From Flavihumibacter fluminis (GTDB lineage Bacteria > Bacteroidota > Bacteroidia > Chitinophagales > Chitinophagaceae): a stretch of DNA of 64,000 bases. The translations under genes were made by a program, and so were the position numbers. The stretch spans positions 806,001 to 870,000 of the forward strand of contig NZ_JAKEVY010000003.1 in NCBI RefSeq assembly GCF_021491375.1, read 5' to 3'. This document shows, one piece after another, positions 1 to 8,968 of the stretch (positions are counted from its first letter, which is position 1; every line of letters begins with the position of its first letter). The notes beneath the pieces are model-generated. The model had not been told where the DNA came from. It ran no database searches and saw only the letters and a list, made by a program, of their open reading frames with translations.

Positions 1-1332
1 GCTTTCCTTTCTTATTTTGGACGTGTAAACTATAAGTTTGACGACAAATATCTCTTATCGCTCAGTCTGCGTAGAGATGCTTCATCCCGTTTCGGTAGAA
101 ATTCACGCTACGGATATTTCCCAGCTGCTTCAGTTGGCTGGATCATTTCGGATGAGAAGTTTTTCAATAAAAGCGACTTTTTATCTTTCCTGAAGTTAAA
201 AGCCAGCTATGGTGTTGTGGGTAATGCTGAAATCGGAAACTTCCCTCAACTTGGCCTGTTTACCGGGGATGCCGGATATGCAGGAAGTGGTGGTCAGCGT
301 CCTTCCCAAATTCCTAACCCGGATCTGAAATGGGAAACTACCGCACAGTTTGATGTAGGTATTAATTATGGATTTTTCAATAACAGAATCACCGGTGAAA
401 TTGATTACTATATTAAAAAGACCTCCGATTTGTTGCTGAATGTAAACGTACCAGCAACAACAGGATTTAACACACAAGTTCGAAATGTTGGTAGTCTTGA
501 AAATAAGGGCGTTGAGTTTGTATTGAATACAGAAAACCTGGTTGGTAAATTCAGATGGTCAACCAATATTAACCTTGCATATAATCGTGGCCGTGTTACT
601 GATATTGATGGTCAGATTATTGAAGGTGGTATCAGCAGTATGAACCGCGTTATGGAAGGCCAACCAATTGGTGTTTTTTACACAGTTGAATATGCTGGTG
701 TAGATCCGCAGAATGGTGATGCACTTTTCTATAGAAATACAAACAATAACGGACAGTTAGACAAGACAACCGTTAATGCCAGTGGTTACAATCAGGCGCA
801 ACGTATAGTTACAGGCGATCCGAATCCGGATTGGATTTTCGGAATTACCAATAACTTCTCCTATAAAGGATTTGATCTTTCAGTTTTCTTTAATGGCGTT
901 TTTGGAAACCAGATCAATATTTATGGTATGGGTCGGTATTCCTCTGCTAACTTCCGCTTCGAAGACAACCAGACAAGGGATCAACTTGCTGCCTGGACCA
1001 CACCAGGCCAGGTTACCAATGTTCCACAAGCAAGATTGTTCTTCAACAATGGTGCACAGGTTAGTAGCCGTTACATCGTTGATGGTTCCTTCATGCGCTT
1101 ACGTAATATAACCTTAGGATACAACCTGCCAAAAGCTATAACATCAAAAATTAAACTGGACAGAGTGCGATTGTATGTTAGTGGTCAGAACCTGTTAACA
1201 TTTACTAATTATCCATATTGGGATCCGGAAGTTAATGCTGATTCATTTGATTCCAATATTGCTAAAGGAAATGACTTCTACACACCACCACAGCCAAAAA
1301 CTGTTTTATTTGGTCTGAACATCGGTCTGTAA
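1..1332 (+). CDS. SusC/RagA-family TonB-linked outer membrane receptor, C-terminal part
   Basis: The reading frame is open from the first base, so the gene begins left of the window; about 443 residues are visible. What is present is the outer-membrane beta-barrel with the usual SusC landmarks: an early DKYLLSLSLRRDASSRFG strand, a KLKASYGVVGN segment, a YDY-like strand near ITGEIDYYIKKTSDLL, and the C-terminal NITLGYNLPK and VSGQNLLTFTNY motifs, ending in the expected FGLNIGL. The family imports large ligands (glycans, peptides) with TonB energy, capped by a SusD lipoprotein, which follows 36 bases downstream. The ligand cannot be read from the sequence. The signal peptide, carboxypeptidase-like domain and plug lie outside the window. 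Confidence 0.95.
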   Translation, partial: AFLSYFGRVNYKFDDKYLLSLSLRRDASSRFGRNSRYGYFPAASVGWIISDEKFFNKSDFLSFLKLKASYGVVGNAEIGNFPQLGLFTGDAGYAGSGGQRPSQIPNPDLKWETTAQFDVGINYGFFNNRITGEIDYYIKKTSDLLLNVNVPATTGFNTQVRNVGSLENKGVEFVLNTENLVGKFRWSTNINLAYNRGRVTDIDGQIIEGGISSMNRVMEGQPIGVFYTVEYAGVDPQNGDALFYRNTNNNGQLDKTTVNASGYNQAQRIVTGDPNPDWIFGITNNFSYKGFDLSVFFNGVFGNQINIYGMGRYSSANFRFEDNQTRDQLAAWTTPGQVTNVPQARLFFNNGAQVSSRYIVDGSFMRLRNITLGYNLPKAITSKIKLDRVRLYVSGQNLLTFTNYPYWDPEVNADSFDSNIAKGNDFYTPPQPKTVLFGLNIGL

Positions 1333-1368
1333 TTGAAGTGTTTGATTGTTTATTTTAATATTTAAATT

Positions 1369-2730
1369 ATGAGAATTTCGATAATAGCTATAGCATTAAC
1401 CGCAATATTTGCTTCTTGCGAAAAGGGGCTCAATATTGAGCCAACCGCAAGTATTTCAGCTGAAAGGGCGCTCCTGACTGAAAGCGATGTGCGTGTAACC
1501 TTGATTGGTGCCTATGATGGTCTCCAAAGGGCTACAGTTCTTGGAGGTGATATTCAGGTAATCAACGAATTACTGGGTAATACCGATAATATTCGATTTA
1601 CCGGTACTTTTGCAGGTTTGTCGGACATTGCTTTCCTTGAAATGTCAGCTCCTAATACGTTTGCTCGTGATACCTGGGCTGCAGCTTATAACACCATTCT
1701 TCGTTCAAACTATGTGCTCTCTGCACTGGATAAAGTAACCTCTTCCCAGGCTACAAAGGATCGTTTTGAAGGAGAAGCTTTATTTATCAGGGGTGTTTTA
1801 TATTTTGAATTGGTTAAATTGTTTGGTAAAGCATGGGGTGATGGAGATAACAATGCAAACCCTGGTGTTCCAATTATACTTGCTCCGACAACTTCAGTTA
1901 CGCCTGAGAGTTATGTTTCCAGAAATAGCGTTGCACAAGTATATCAAAGAGCAATTGATGATTTGACTAGAGCTGAAAGTCTTCTTCCTGCAAGGAATTC
2001 TTTTTATGCAACAAAAGCTGCTGCTGCTGCAGTACTTTCAAGGATAGCATTAATGCAGGGCGATTATGCAACTGCACGAGATGCAGCAAATCGCGTAATT
2101 GAAAGCGGTATTTATTCCTTAACACCCTCTTTTGCGGAGTTATGGGTAATTAATCCAAATGGAACTGATTTCACAACTGAAAATGTTTTCGGTATGAAAG
2201 TAACTGTTCAGGACGGAACAAATAGCTTGAATACCTACTTTGGGACTGGTATTGGCTCAATCCCTGGAACTGCTGGTCGTTCTGATTGTAAAATTCTGCA
2301 AGCTCATATTGATAAATATGAAGACGGTGATTTCAGGGGTGATTTCTTCCAGCAGGTTGGTTCTTTCACTTATACACGTAAGCATCTTTCCAGATTTGGC
2401 AACGTTGCATATATACGTTTAGCCGAAATGTATCTGACAAGAGCAGAAGCTAACTTCAGATTGGGTACTTCAGTTGGAAATACACCAGTTGACGATATCA
2501 ATATTATTCGTAACAGGGTTAACATCGCTGACCTTACCACAATAACTTTGAATGATATCTTGAACGAACGATATCTTGAACTCGCATTTGAAGGAGAACG
2601 TATGGCTGATATTAAACGTACACGTGGAACTGCTGATGGAATTGCATGGAATTCACCATTGTTAATTCTACCTATTCCTCAACGTGAAATTGATGTGAAT
2701 CCGAACCTCGTTCAGAACGAAGGGTACTAA
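1369..2730 (+). CDS. SusD/RagB-family nutrient-binding outer membrane lipoprotein
   Basis: A 453-residue partner of the upstream SusC. The N-terminus is a lipoprotein signal ending in IFASC, followed by EKGLNIEP as in other SusD proteins, so the protein should be lipid-anchored at the outer membrane. Family marks include GEALFIRGVLYFELVKLFG (TPR-like helix that packs on SusC), RLAEMYLTRAEANFRLG and the late LNERYLELAFEGERMADIKR motif; the C-terminus VQNEGY is typical. It forms the lid that captures ligand over the SusC barrel. It is probably co-transcribed with the SusC fragment and the transcript ends at the strong hairpin downstream. No enzyme or sensor gene follows, so the substrate is unknown. 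Confidence 0.96.
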   Translation: MRISIIAIALTAIFASCEKGLNIEPTASISAERALLTESDVRVTLIGAYDGLQRATVLGGDIQVINELLGNTDNIRFTGTFAGLSDIAFLEMSAPNTFARDTWAAAYNTILRSNYVLSALDKVTSSQATKDRFEGEALFIRGVLYFELVKLFGKAWGDGDNNANPGVPIILAPTTSVTPESYVSRNSVAQVYQRAIDDLTRAESLLPARNSFYATKAAAAAVLSRIALMQGDYATARDAANRVIESGIYSLTPSFAELWVINPNGTDFTTENVFGMKVTVQDGTNSLNTYFGTGIGSIPGTAGRSDCKILQAHIDKYEDGDFRGDFFQQVGSFTYTRKHLSRFGNVAYIRLAEMYLTRAEANFRLGTSVGNTPVDDINIIRNRVNIADLTTITLNDILNERYLELAFEGERMADIKRTRGTADGIAWNSPLLILPIPQREIDVNPNLVQNEGY

Positions 2731-2797
2731 TTGTTTAATTAAAATTTTCAATAAACTGTATCCAGAAAGCAGCCCATTTTATAGTTTTATTTAAACG

Positions 2798-2830
2798 ACA
2801 AGAGGCGGTAGTTTTACTACCGCCTCTTGT
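2798..2830 (+). terminator. Intrinsic terminator after the first SusCD pair
   Basis: A perfect 15-bp stem (ACAAGAGGCGGTAGT with its complement) closes a 3-base loop and is followed by TTATTT. It sits 67 bases after the SusD stop codon. The next gene converges from the other strand, and the palindrome may also slow transcription from that side, but the T-rich tail favours the plus strand. Confidence 0.85.
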
Positions 2831-2874
2831 TTATTTCCCTATAATAATTGTCTGATCAAATCCTATCGTATCAG

Positions 2875-4205
2875 TTAGAGATTAATCACTTCGTAAGGTA
2901 GAGTATACATCACATTTGTGTTGCCGTCAAAAATCGGCCATTGTGATTGGAAGCCCCAGCCCTGATTCGTTGTTCCTGTTCCAAAATAGAAATTTCTATT
3001 TATAATGAAATTTCTGATTATTGGGTCATTCGTTCTAACAGTACTGGAAACATTTACGCTTGTTGTGACTCCATTATATGAATAACTTACTGTTGAGGTT
3101 AATGTGCTTGGATCATTATTATCTTCTTCATAAATTCCAAGAGCCTGTTCGACCTTTTCAGAAGTCCAATTAGTGTCCCATAAAGTTAACACCTGCTTCC
3201 AGGTTCCCTTTCTAATTTCTTTTCTTTTCATATTCACTGCTATGAACGGGAACCCTGGATTTACATTTCCATTCGCATCTGCTGTGGCAAAACCACGTCC
3301 AAATCTTAACACTCCGACCCACCACCATTCCTAATGGAAATCAATTTATCGTATTGTTTGGTACATTTTACCCAACCTAAATAAACTTTATATATTGTAA
3401 CTCCTGTTATTGGAGGATTAGGTGGTGGAGGTGGATCACTTCTTACATCCATAATATTAATAATATGCGTAGCCTTTGTTAACTCAGCATAGTTATCATT
3501 AACTGTAACTGTTCGCCACCGAAGTTGTCGTGGAGCGTCTCTTCCAGCTTGATAATAATAGGGTTCATTTCCTGGTCCAGAATCCGCTTCTCTGTCGGCT
3601 GCGACTAAAGTCACCAAGCGCTGCATTTGATCTGTTACTGTATTTAATCCGGGTGTACCAGGATTATAAAGACTTCCCCAGTTTTCTGAATATGGGAAAT
3701 ATATTTTAATGCTATTAACATTAAATACTTCAAGTGGTAAAGAATCCAGCGCAACCATCACATCTGAAGAATTACTATTTGCTGATGACCCTACTTCATC
3801 AGAAAGGTATCCAGAATAGTATTTTTGAATTAATGGATATGACTTTTTATTTAATTGTTTTTTGAATTCTTCTTTAAATATACCATGGTCAATTTTCATT
3901 TCAAGAAATGCCGGATGATTATATAATCCAATTCTGTTTGGAGACAACAGACTTGTAATTGAAATAGACTCATCTGGTTCAAAAGATGAATAAATTGCTG
4001 CATTTACCTCATCTAGCGCATTTTGATTTAAATACACAGATTGTAAAACCTCTTTTAGCTCTTTTATCAATGCGATTTTAGTCCTATCAGCGTTTGAAAG
4101 GCTGGGGTCTAAATCGGGATTATAATTATTAAAATCTTGATCAAGGTTTTTTTTACACGAGCTAAAAGCAAGTAAAGTGATTAATAAATAGGTTATAAAC
4201 TTCAT
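2875..4205 (-). pseudogene. Bacteroidota lipoprotein of unknown function, split by a frameshift
   Basis: The first frame (4205 down to 3306) starts with MKFITYLLITLLAFSSC, a clear lipoprotein signal with the lipid cysteine at residue 17, and runs 299 residues to a TAA just after NGGGSEC. A second frame, overlapping by a few bases and opening at 3312 (GTG), continues 145 residues with LRFGRGFATADANGN and further protein-like sequence to 2875. The second piece has no ribosome-binding region or signal of its own, so one gene of about 440 residues with a single-base shift near 3306-3312 is the simplest reading. I do not recognise the family; it is a secreted, lipid-anchored protein with a Pro-rich turn (PPPPPNPP) near residue 260. 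It may be a true pseudogene or a sequencing error; no classical slippery heptamer is visible. Confidence 0.7.
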
Positions 4206-4484
4206 AAATAGTTAATTTGGAAAGATTCATTGTTAGAAATAAGGTTGTTGTTTCGATAGATTTTTTCAGGAACAGGTTTTGATAAATAATTTTATTAAGG
4301 GAAATATTTTCCATCATGTCCAAATATTTATATGGATAAGATGTTATACCTTATGAATATATAAAGCTAGATTGGTTTCTTTTTTAATATTACACCAAAA
4401 GGCATTTTGTAGGTACCAAACTAGTTTTAGAATGTATAAAAAGTGACTTTTGATAAGTAAGTTTTATAGCTGTTCTTTCAAACA
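4206..4484. other. AT-rich intergenic stretch
   Basis: The 314-base gap between the broken lipoprotein gene and the RNase G gene holds AT-rich DNA here and the RNase G terminator at its right end. It must contain the promoter of the leftward lipoprotein gene, but I could not find a convincing TAnnTTTG box. No ORF or RNA gene is apparent. Confidence 0.5.
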
Positions 4485-4514
4485 AAAAAGCTACCTGATA
4501 TCAGGTAGCTTTTT
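4485..4514 (-). terminator. Terminator of the RNase G gene
   Basis: A perfect 20-base palindrome (GCTACCTGATATCAGGTAGC) flanked by five A on one side and five T on the other begins six bases after the RNase G stop codon. It can work in both directions, but its position fits termination of the leftward RNase G transcript. Confidence 0.85.
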
Positions 4515-4519
4515 ACTTT

Positions 4520-6067
4520 TTACAACTTTATCTCTTCCTCATGGTCATCGTAAAAGTGAAACTCAGTGAGGTGATAGTTGGTATTTGCCTGTAATTTGAT
4601 GTTTTGTTTGAAACGACGCTTCCATTTCCAGAATTTGCTGAAGATCCAGCCCTTGGTGAGATAAGCATACATAATCGGATGCACCACAAGGGTCAGGTTG
4701 GAATGCTTATGTGTAATGAGATAATTCAGGTTCTTTTCGATTTCATCTTCAAGAACCAGTGAAGAGGATATTTTACCTGTACCATTACAACTGGGACAAA
4801 CCTCCATTGTATTGATGTTCAGCTCCGGTTTCATCCGCTGACGCGTGATTTGCATCAAACCGAATTTGGAGATCGGTAAGACGGCATGTTTGGCACGGTC
4901 GGGTTTCATCATAGCCTCCATCGCGTCCATCAGCTTCTTTTTATTCTCGGGTAGCTTCATGTCGATGAAGTCTACTACGATAATACCACCCAGATCGCGC
5001 AAACGTAACTGACGGGCGATTTCCTCAGCAGCTTCCATATTCGTTTCCAGGGCATTCTGCTCCTGGTTATTGCTCACACTTTTGTAACCACTGTTCACGT
5101 CAATGACATGCAGGGCTTCCGTATGTTCAATAATCAGGTAAGCACCACTGGGCAGGTTAACAGTCTTGCCAAATGCTGCTTTTACCTGCTTGGTTACACC
5201 ATACTGATCAAATATGGGAGAGCCATTGTGATAAAACGAAACGATATCTGCTTTATCAGGAGCAATACGCTGAATATAGGTTTTGGTATCGTTGTAGAGA
5301 TTCCGGTCGTTCACTACGATGCGGTTGAAATCTTCATTGAGCAAATCCCGCAACATACTGGTGGTCTTGGTTTGCTCACTGAGGATTTTGGCCGGCGCAG
5401 CTGCCCCTTTTAAGTTCTGCTGAATCGTTTTCCAGGTTTCTACCAGTGCCAGTAAATCCTCATGCAGCTCAGCTGTGTTTTTACCTTCCGCCGCAGTTCT
5501 TACAATTACCCCAAAATTCTTGGGCTTGATCGCTTCAATGATTTTTTGCAGGCGCTTTCGTTCATCCGCAGAATGAATCTTACGGGAAACTGCCACAACA
5601 TCATTAAAGGGGGTAATAACCACGAATCGCCCGGGTAGCGATATTTCACAGCTCAGTCGCGGCCCTTTGGCTGCAATTGGTTCTTTCAGAATCTGCACCA
5701 GGATATTAGGCTTGCCACCCAATACCTCATTGATCTTACCGGTTTTTACGATTTCAGCTTCGACCTCAAACTTACCGAAGTCAAAGCTGCCGGAATTATC
5801 AACAATGGATTGCTGTGTGAATTTGAGGAGCGACTTGGCATAGGGACTCAGATCGGTATAATGCAAAAAAGCATCCTTTTCGAACCCTACATCCACAAAT
5901 GCAGCGTTCAAGCCAGGTATCAGTTTGCGTACCTTCCCTAAATATAAATCCCCGACAGCAAAACTGGCATCTGCTTTTTCATTATGCAGTTCGACCAGCT
6001 TTTTGTCTTCCAGGAGAGCTATCTCAACACCCTGAGGCGCTGAGTTAATAATTAATTCCTTGTTCAA
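4520..6067 (-). CDS. rng: Ribonuclease G/E family endoribonuclease
   Basis: A 515-residue RNase G-size protein (no long C-terminal degradosome scaffold as in RNase E). An S1 RNA-binding region lies at about residues 35-125 (VGDLYLGKVRKLIPGLNAAF and DAFLHYTDLS). The DNase I-like catalytic part carries both acidic magnesium-binding motifs, VIDVNSGYKS near residue 320 and IIVVDFIDMK near 362, and the Zn-link CPSCNGTGK near 422. The enzyme makes single-strand cuts in 5'-monophosphorylated RNA and matures rRNA. The start is TTG, giving the usual MNKELIIN beginning. Upstream on the same strand, behind a terminator, lie the bS22-like gene, a TPR gene and hup, an order I associate with Bacteroidota. 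Confidence 0.96.
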   Translation of the reverse strand: MNKELIINSAPQGVEIALLEDKKLVELHNEKADASFAVGDLYLGKVRKLIPGLNAAFVDVGFEKDAFLHYTDLSPYAKSLLKFTQQSIVDNSGSFDFGKFEVEAEIVKTGKINEVLGGKPNILVQILKEPIAAKGPRLSCEISLPGRFVVITPFNDVVAVSRKIHSADERKRLQKIIEAIKPKNFGVIVRTAAEGKNTAELHEDLLALVETWKTIQQNLKGAAAPAKILSEQTKTTSMLRDLLNEDFNRIVVNDRNLYNDTKTYIQRIAPDKADIVSFYHNGSPIFDQYGVTKQVKAAFGKTVNLPSGAYLIIEHTEALHVIDVNSGYKSVSNNQEQNALETNMEAAEEIARQLRLRDLGGIIVVDFIDMKLPENKKKLMDAMEAMMKPDRAKHAVLPISKFGLMQITRQRMKPELNINTMEVCPSCNGTGKISSSLVLEDEIEKNLNYLITHKHSNLTLVVHPIMYAYLTKGWIFSKFWKWKRRFKQNIKLQANTNYHLTEFHFYDDHEEEIKL

Positions 6068-6193
6068 GCGAGTAATCTTTTAACATCAGTCCAATCTCAC
6101 CAAAAGGAACTCAGCTGTGTTTGATAGGAACGATGGTTTTTAGTTTTTTGCAATAATCACCTACAACCACGTAAAACGAACAGCTGAAAGGGA

Positions 6194-6229
6194 ATAAAGC
6201 CGGAATAAGATAATTCATTCCGGCTTTAT
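6194..6229 (-). terminator. Terminator of the hup-TPR-bS22-like transcript
   Basis: A perfect 13-bp stem (ATAAAGCCGGAAT with its complement) around a 10-base loop lies 25 bases after the stop codon of the 30-residue gene, separating it from RNase G on the same strand. The tail read leftward is not a long T run, so efficiency is uncertain. Confidence 0.7.
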
Positions 6230-6253
6230 ATAAAGGCGTTGAAAGAAGGAAAA

Positions 6254-6346
6254 TTATTTCTTCTTCTTATGACGATTCTTTCTCAATCTTTTTTTCCGCT
6301 TGTGCGTCGCAATCTTATGACGCTTTCTTTTTTTACCACAAGGCAT
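6254..6346 (-). CDS. 30-residue AURKAIP1/COX24-domain (bS22-like) small ribosomal protein
   Basis: An ATG-to-TAA reading frame of 31 codons encodes a protein starting MPCGKKRKRHKIATHKRKKR and ending in a run of lysines; well over half the residues are Lys, Arg or His. I recognise it as the short AURKAIP1/COX24-domain protein that Bacteroidota genomes carry and that is related to bS22 of mycobacteria and mitochondrial mS38, proteins bound near the small-subunit decoding centre. Direct ribosome binding in this organism is inference. It follows the TPR gene by 33 bases on the same strand and ends before a hairpin terminator, so it is likely the last gene of the hup-TPR transcript. Many annotation pipelines miss it because of its length. 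Confidence 0.85.
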   Translation of the reverse strand: MPCGKKRKRHKIATHKRKKRLRKNRHKKKK

Positions 6347-6379
6347 CTTCAGTACTATTTACAATGTTAACAATTCAAA

Positions 6380-7228
6380 TCACTTCAGTTGTTTGATACG
6401 CTTATCCAGTTCCGCTTTTAATACCGGATTCTCGATATGTTCGGCAGCGTGCTCATACCATTCAATCGCTTTCGCTTTATCGCCTTTCCGTTCGTATCCT
6501 TCTGCCAGCATCAGCAACACTTCCAGATTATGAGGTTCAGATAAGGCAACTTTCTCCAGGCGTTCAACGGCTTTGTCGTATTGCCCCGATACAATTCCTC
6601 CGATTCCCAACATCTTCTGCGCATACATATTGGTGGAATCTTTCCTGCTTACTTCCAGAATTTTCTGGATGCCCTGCATCACCGCCTGGGGATTTTCTGC
6701 GGAAGCTCCGAAAATATAAGTGCTTCCCAATCCCACTTGCAGTGAATCATTGGAAGGATTCAACGCAATTGCTTTTTCAAATAACTCTTTCGACTCGCCG
6801 GCAAGCCAGGATTTTAATCCCGGATCCTCCACTGCGCGGAGGTTATCCAACAAGATTCGGGCTGCAAAGGTGAGACTTTTTTCAGAATTTTCCAACTTGG
6901 CCGCTTCCGAGGTATAATAGGCGAATGGAACAAAGGCCCTGGCAGAGTCACTCCAGAACCTGGCCAGCTGCTGATAATTCTTGATTTTTTGCTCTTTTAC
7001 ATCCCCCCGAACCACGGCTTCGCTTAACCCATTTACATAAGTTTGCTGCGATTCACTGAGTTTTGCAGTAGCTCCTTTGATAACAGACTGAATATCAAAT
7101 GTTTCAGAAGGTGCAGAAACAGTTGCCCCTGCCTTTGCCTTTACAGGCGGGGTCGTCTTGCCAAAGAAAAAAACTACCAGTAGCAGAAGAACACCGCCTC
7201 CTACTACTAAAAATTGCTGCTTTTTCAA
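6380..7228 (-). CDS. Membrane-anchored tetratricopeptide repeat protein
   Basis: This 282-residue protein starts at TTG (MKKQQFLVVGGG) and has one N-terminal transmembrane helix at about residues 5-24 (LVVGGGVLLLLVVFFFG). The remainder is soluble and helical. Its C-terminal half contains TPR units, for example the stretch VERLEKVALSEPHNLEVLLM and AEGYERKGDKAKAIEWYEHA. Such proteins scaffold complexes; no enzymatic motif is present. It lies 23 bases after hup and 33 bases before the bS22-like gene, so the three are probably one transcript. The hup neighbourhood is conserved in the phylum, but the function of this TPR protein is unknown to me. Confidence 0.88.
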   Translation of the reverse strand: MKKQQFLVVGGGVLLLLVVFFFGKTTPPVKAKAGATVSAPSETFDIQSVIKGATAKLSESQQTYVNGLSEAVVRGDVKEQKIKNYQQLARFWSDSARAFVPFAYYTSEAAKLENSEKSLTFAARILLDNLRAVEDPGLKSWLAGESKELFEKAIALNPSNDSLQVGLGSTYIFGASAENPQAVMQGIQKILEVSRKDSTNMYAQKMLGIGGIVSGQYDKAVERLEKVALSEPHNLEVLLMLAEGYERKGDKAKAIEWYEHAAEHIENPVLKAELDKRIKQLK

Positions 7229-7251
7229 ATCCTACATTTAAGGCAGCAAAA

Positions 7252-7572
7252 TTACATTTCTTCGTCGGGGTTTGGTTGCCCTTCCTTAACTGTTTTGAGT
7301 TTTTTTACTTCCTGCACAAATTCCTTGGCAGGTTTAAAGGCGGGAATAAAATGTTCGGGAATCTCTACCGCAACATTCTTTTTGATGTTACGCCCGATTT
7401 TGGCTGCTCGCTTTTTCGTAATAAAGCTGCCAAAACCCCGGATGTAAATGTTCTCTCCCTGCGACAACACATCCTTCACCTCTTTGAACATTGCTTCCAG
7501 GGTTACCAGCACATCCACTTTTGGGATGCCGGTTTTTTCTGCAATTTGATTGATGAGGTCGGCCTTTCTCAT
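7252..7572 (-). CDS. HU/IHF-family nucleoid DNA-binding protein
   Basis: A 106-residue HU-fold protein. The N-terminal helices (MRKADLINQIAEKTGIPKVD) and the GENIYIRGFGSFITKKRAAK turn into the DNA-binding arm, with NIKKNVAVEIPEHFIPAFKP forming the arm and its return strand, as in HU and IHF. It is a little longer than the 90-residue E. coli HU because of an acidic tail (EGQPNPDEEM). The family bends and compacts DNA as a dimer. It heads a leftward run with the TPR and bS22-like genes and is divergent from mutY, so its promoter lies in the 169-base gap to the right. It could be annotated as an IHF subunit; sequence alone does not separate the two. Confidence 0.95.
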   Translation of the reverse strand: MRKADLINQIAEKTGIPKVDVLVTLEAMFKEVKDVLSQGENIYIRGFGSFITKKRAAKIGRNIKKNVAVEIPEHFIPAFKPAKEFVQEVKKLKTVKEGQPNPDEEM

Positions 7573-7741
7573 AATTCACCTGTTTTGAATCTTTTGTCAA
7601 GTGGCGGAATGCTGGCCAGTTAACCCGGATTCCACAACAATGCGGTTTTGTTTTGTTAATATAAAATAAACTTCTAATCCGTGCAACTCTTATGCAATTT
7701 ATTGATTTTGAATTAAATTGAAATATTTTTCCAACATTCTG

Positions 7742-8797
7742 ATGAACCTGCCCGAGTTTACCAAAAACCTGCTCAGCTGGAACCAGTTCAGCAACTCCCG
7801 CCAGATGCCCTGGAAGGGTGAAACCGACCCCTATAAAATATGGTTGAGCGAAATAATTCTTCAGCAAACACGTGTAGAACAGGGACTTGCATATTATGAA
7901 AAATTCATAAGCAGATTTCCAAAGGTCCAGGACCTGGCAATGGCTCAGGATGCTGAAGTGTTTAAATACTGGGAGGGACTCGGCTATTACAGTCGTTGTC
8001 GAAACCTTTTGGCTACTGCCCGTTGGGTAGCTTTTGAAAATAAAGGCCATTTTCCGCCTGATTATGAAGGATTATTAAAGTTGAAGGGGGTAGGTCCATA
8101 CACGGCTGCAGCCATCGCTTCCTTTGCATTTGGTGAGCCCCGTGCCGTACTGGATGGAAATGTTTTCAGAGTGCTTTCGAGGTATTTCGGAATCAATACA
8201 CCAATCGACAGTTTGACTGGTAAAAAACTCTATGCACAACTTGCCCAGGCGCTGTTGCCAACCGATCAACCTGGAGCCTATAACCAGGCGATAATGGACT
8301 TCGGTGCCGTCGTATGTAAACCCCAGGCACCACTTTGTTCAGCCTGTGTGCAGCAAACTGATTGTGAAGCATATCGGTTGGGTGTAGTGGGTGATCTGCC
8401 AGTGAAGGAAAAATCAATCAAAAAAAGAACGCGCTATTTTTATTACTTCCTGCTAAAATGGAACAACCAGTATTATGTAAGGCAAAGAGGGGGAGGCGAT
8501 ATCTGGCAGGACCTGCATGAATGGGTGCTTATAGAACAAGCTGAACCGCTTGCGACGGATCCTTCTATTTACCGGAATCTTTTGAAAAAATACCTGGGAA
8601 CTGCCAAACTCAAACAGCTGAGAGTAGGAGAGGAAGTGCGGCAACAATTGTCTCATCAAACCATTATCGGACGCTTCATCACCGCTGAACTTACCATACC
8701 GCTCTCAACAGAAACCGGATATCAATTACTTTCTCCAGATGCCCTGTCCAAACTGGCTTTCCCCCGTTTCATCACCGCATTTTCACCCAGGCTCTGA
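7742..8797 (+). CDS. mutY: A/G-specific adenine glycosylase MutY
   Basis: This enzyme removes adenine mispaired with 8-oxoguanine. Counting from the ATG at 7742, catalytic Glu lies at residue 37 (WLSEIILQQT), catalytic Asp at 138 (VLDGNVFRVL), and the iron-sulfur cysteines at 192, 199, 202 and 208 (spacing 6, 2, 5). These are the same positions as in E. coli MutY, which supports this ATG over the in-frame TTG eight codons upstream. A helix-hairpin-helix (LKGVGPYTAAAI) precedes the Asp, and a C-terminal NUDIX-like domain for 8-oxoG recognition completes the 351 residues. It is divergent from hup and precedes ssb, gldE and gldD, a neighbourhood I associate with Bacteroidota. Confidence 0.97.
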   Translation: MNLPEFTKNLLSWNQFSNSRQMPWKGETDPYKIWLSEIILQQTRVEQGLAYYEKFISRFPKVQDLAMAQDAEVFKYWEGLGYYSRCRNLLATARWVAFENKGHFPPDYEGLLKLKGVGPYTAAAIASFAFGEPRAVLDGNVFRVLSRYFGINTPIDSLTGKKLYAQLAQALLPTDQPGAYNQAIMDFGAVVCKPQAPLCSACVQQTDCEAYRLGVVGDLPVKEKSIKKRTRYFYYFLLKWNNQYYVRQRGGGDIWQDLHEWVLIEQAEPLATDPSIYRNLLKKYLGTAKLKQLRVGEEVRQQLSHQTIIGRFITAELTIPLSTETGYQLLSPDALSKLAFPRFITAFSPRL

Positions 8798-8827
8798 TTA
8801 CTGCCTTTTCGCCAAAGGCGGATGCTT

Positions 8828-8852
8828 ACCGGTTGGGTGCCACCCGACCGGT
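8828..8852. repeat. Palindromic intergenic repeat, copy 1
   Basis: ACCGGTTGGGTG, one base, then CACCCGACCGGT: a 12-bp inverted repeat with one G-T pair. The same palindrome recurs at 21547 and, in extended form, at 24529. It lies between mutY and ssb. A weaker hairpin (GCCTTT with AAAGGC, 8803-8819) just before it may help end mutY transcription. Confidence 0.75.
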
Positions 8853-8968
8853 GAAGCGATGACGTTAAAACTGCATTAATGTCTCAAAAACAAGGAATTC
8901 CTGCGAAAAAAAATTAATTTTAGAGAGTACAAACAGGGATAGACGATTTTAAACACAAATGAAAGCAT

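Noticed and set aside
3300-3320. Programmed frameshift in the lipoprotein gene
   Set aside because: No X-XXY-YYZ slippery heptamer or obvious downstream stem; decay or a sequencing error is simpler.
7388-8050. 220-residue minus-strand reading frame over mutY and hup
   Set aside because: It is antisense to well-supported genes, with low-complexity translation and no recognisable motif.
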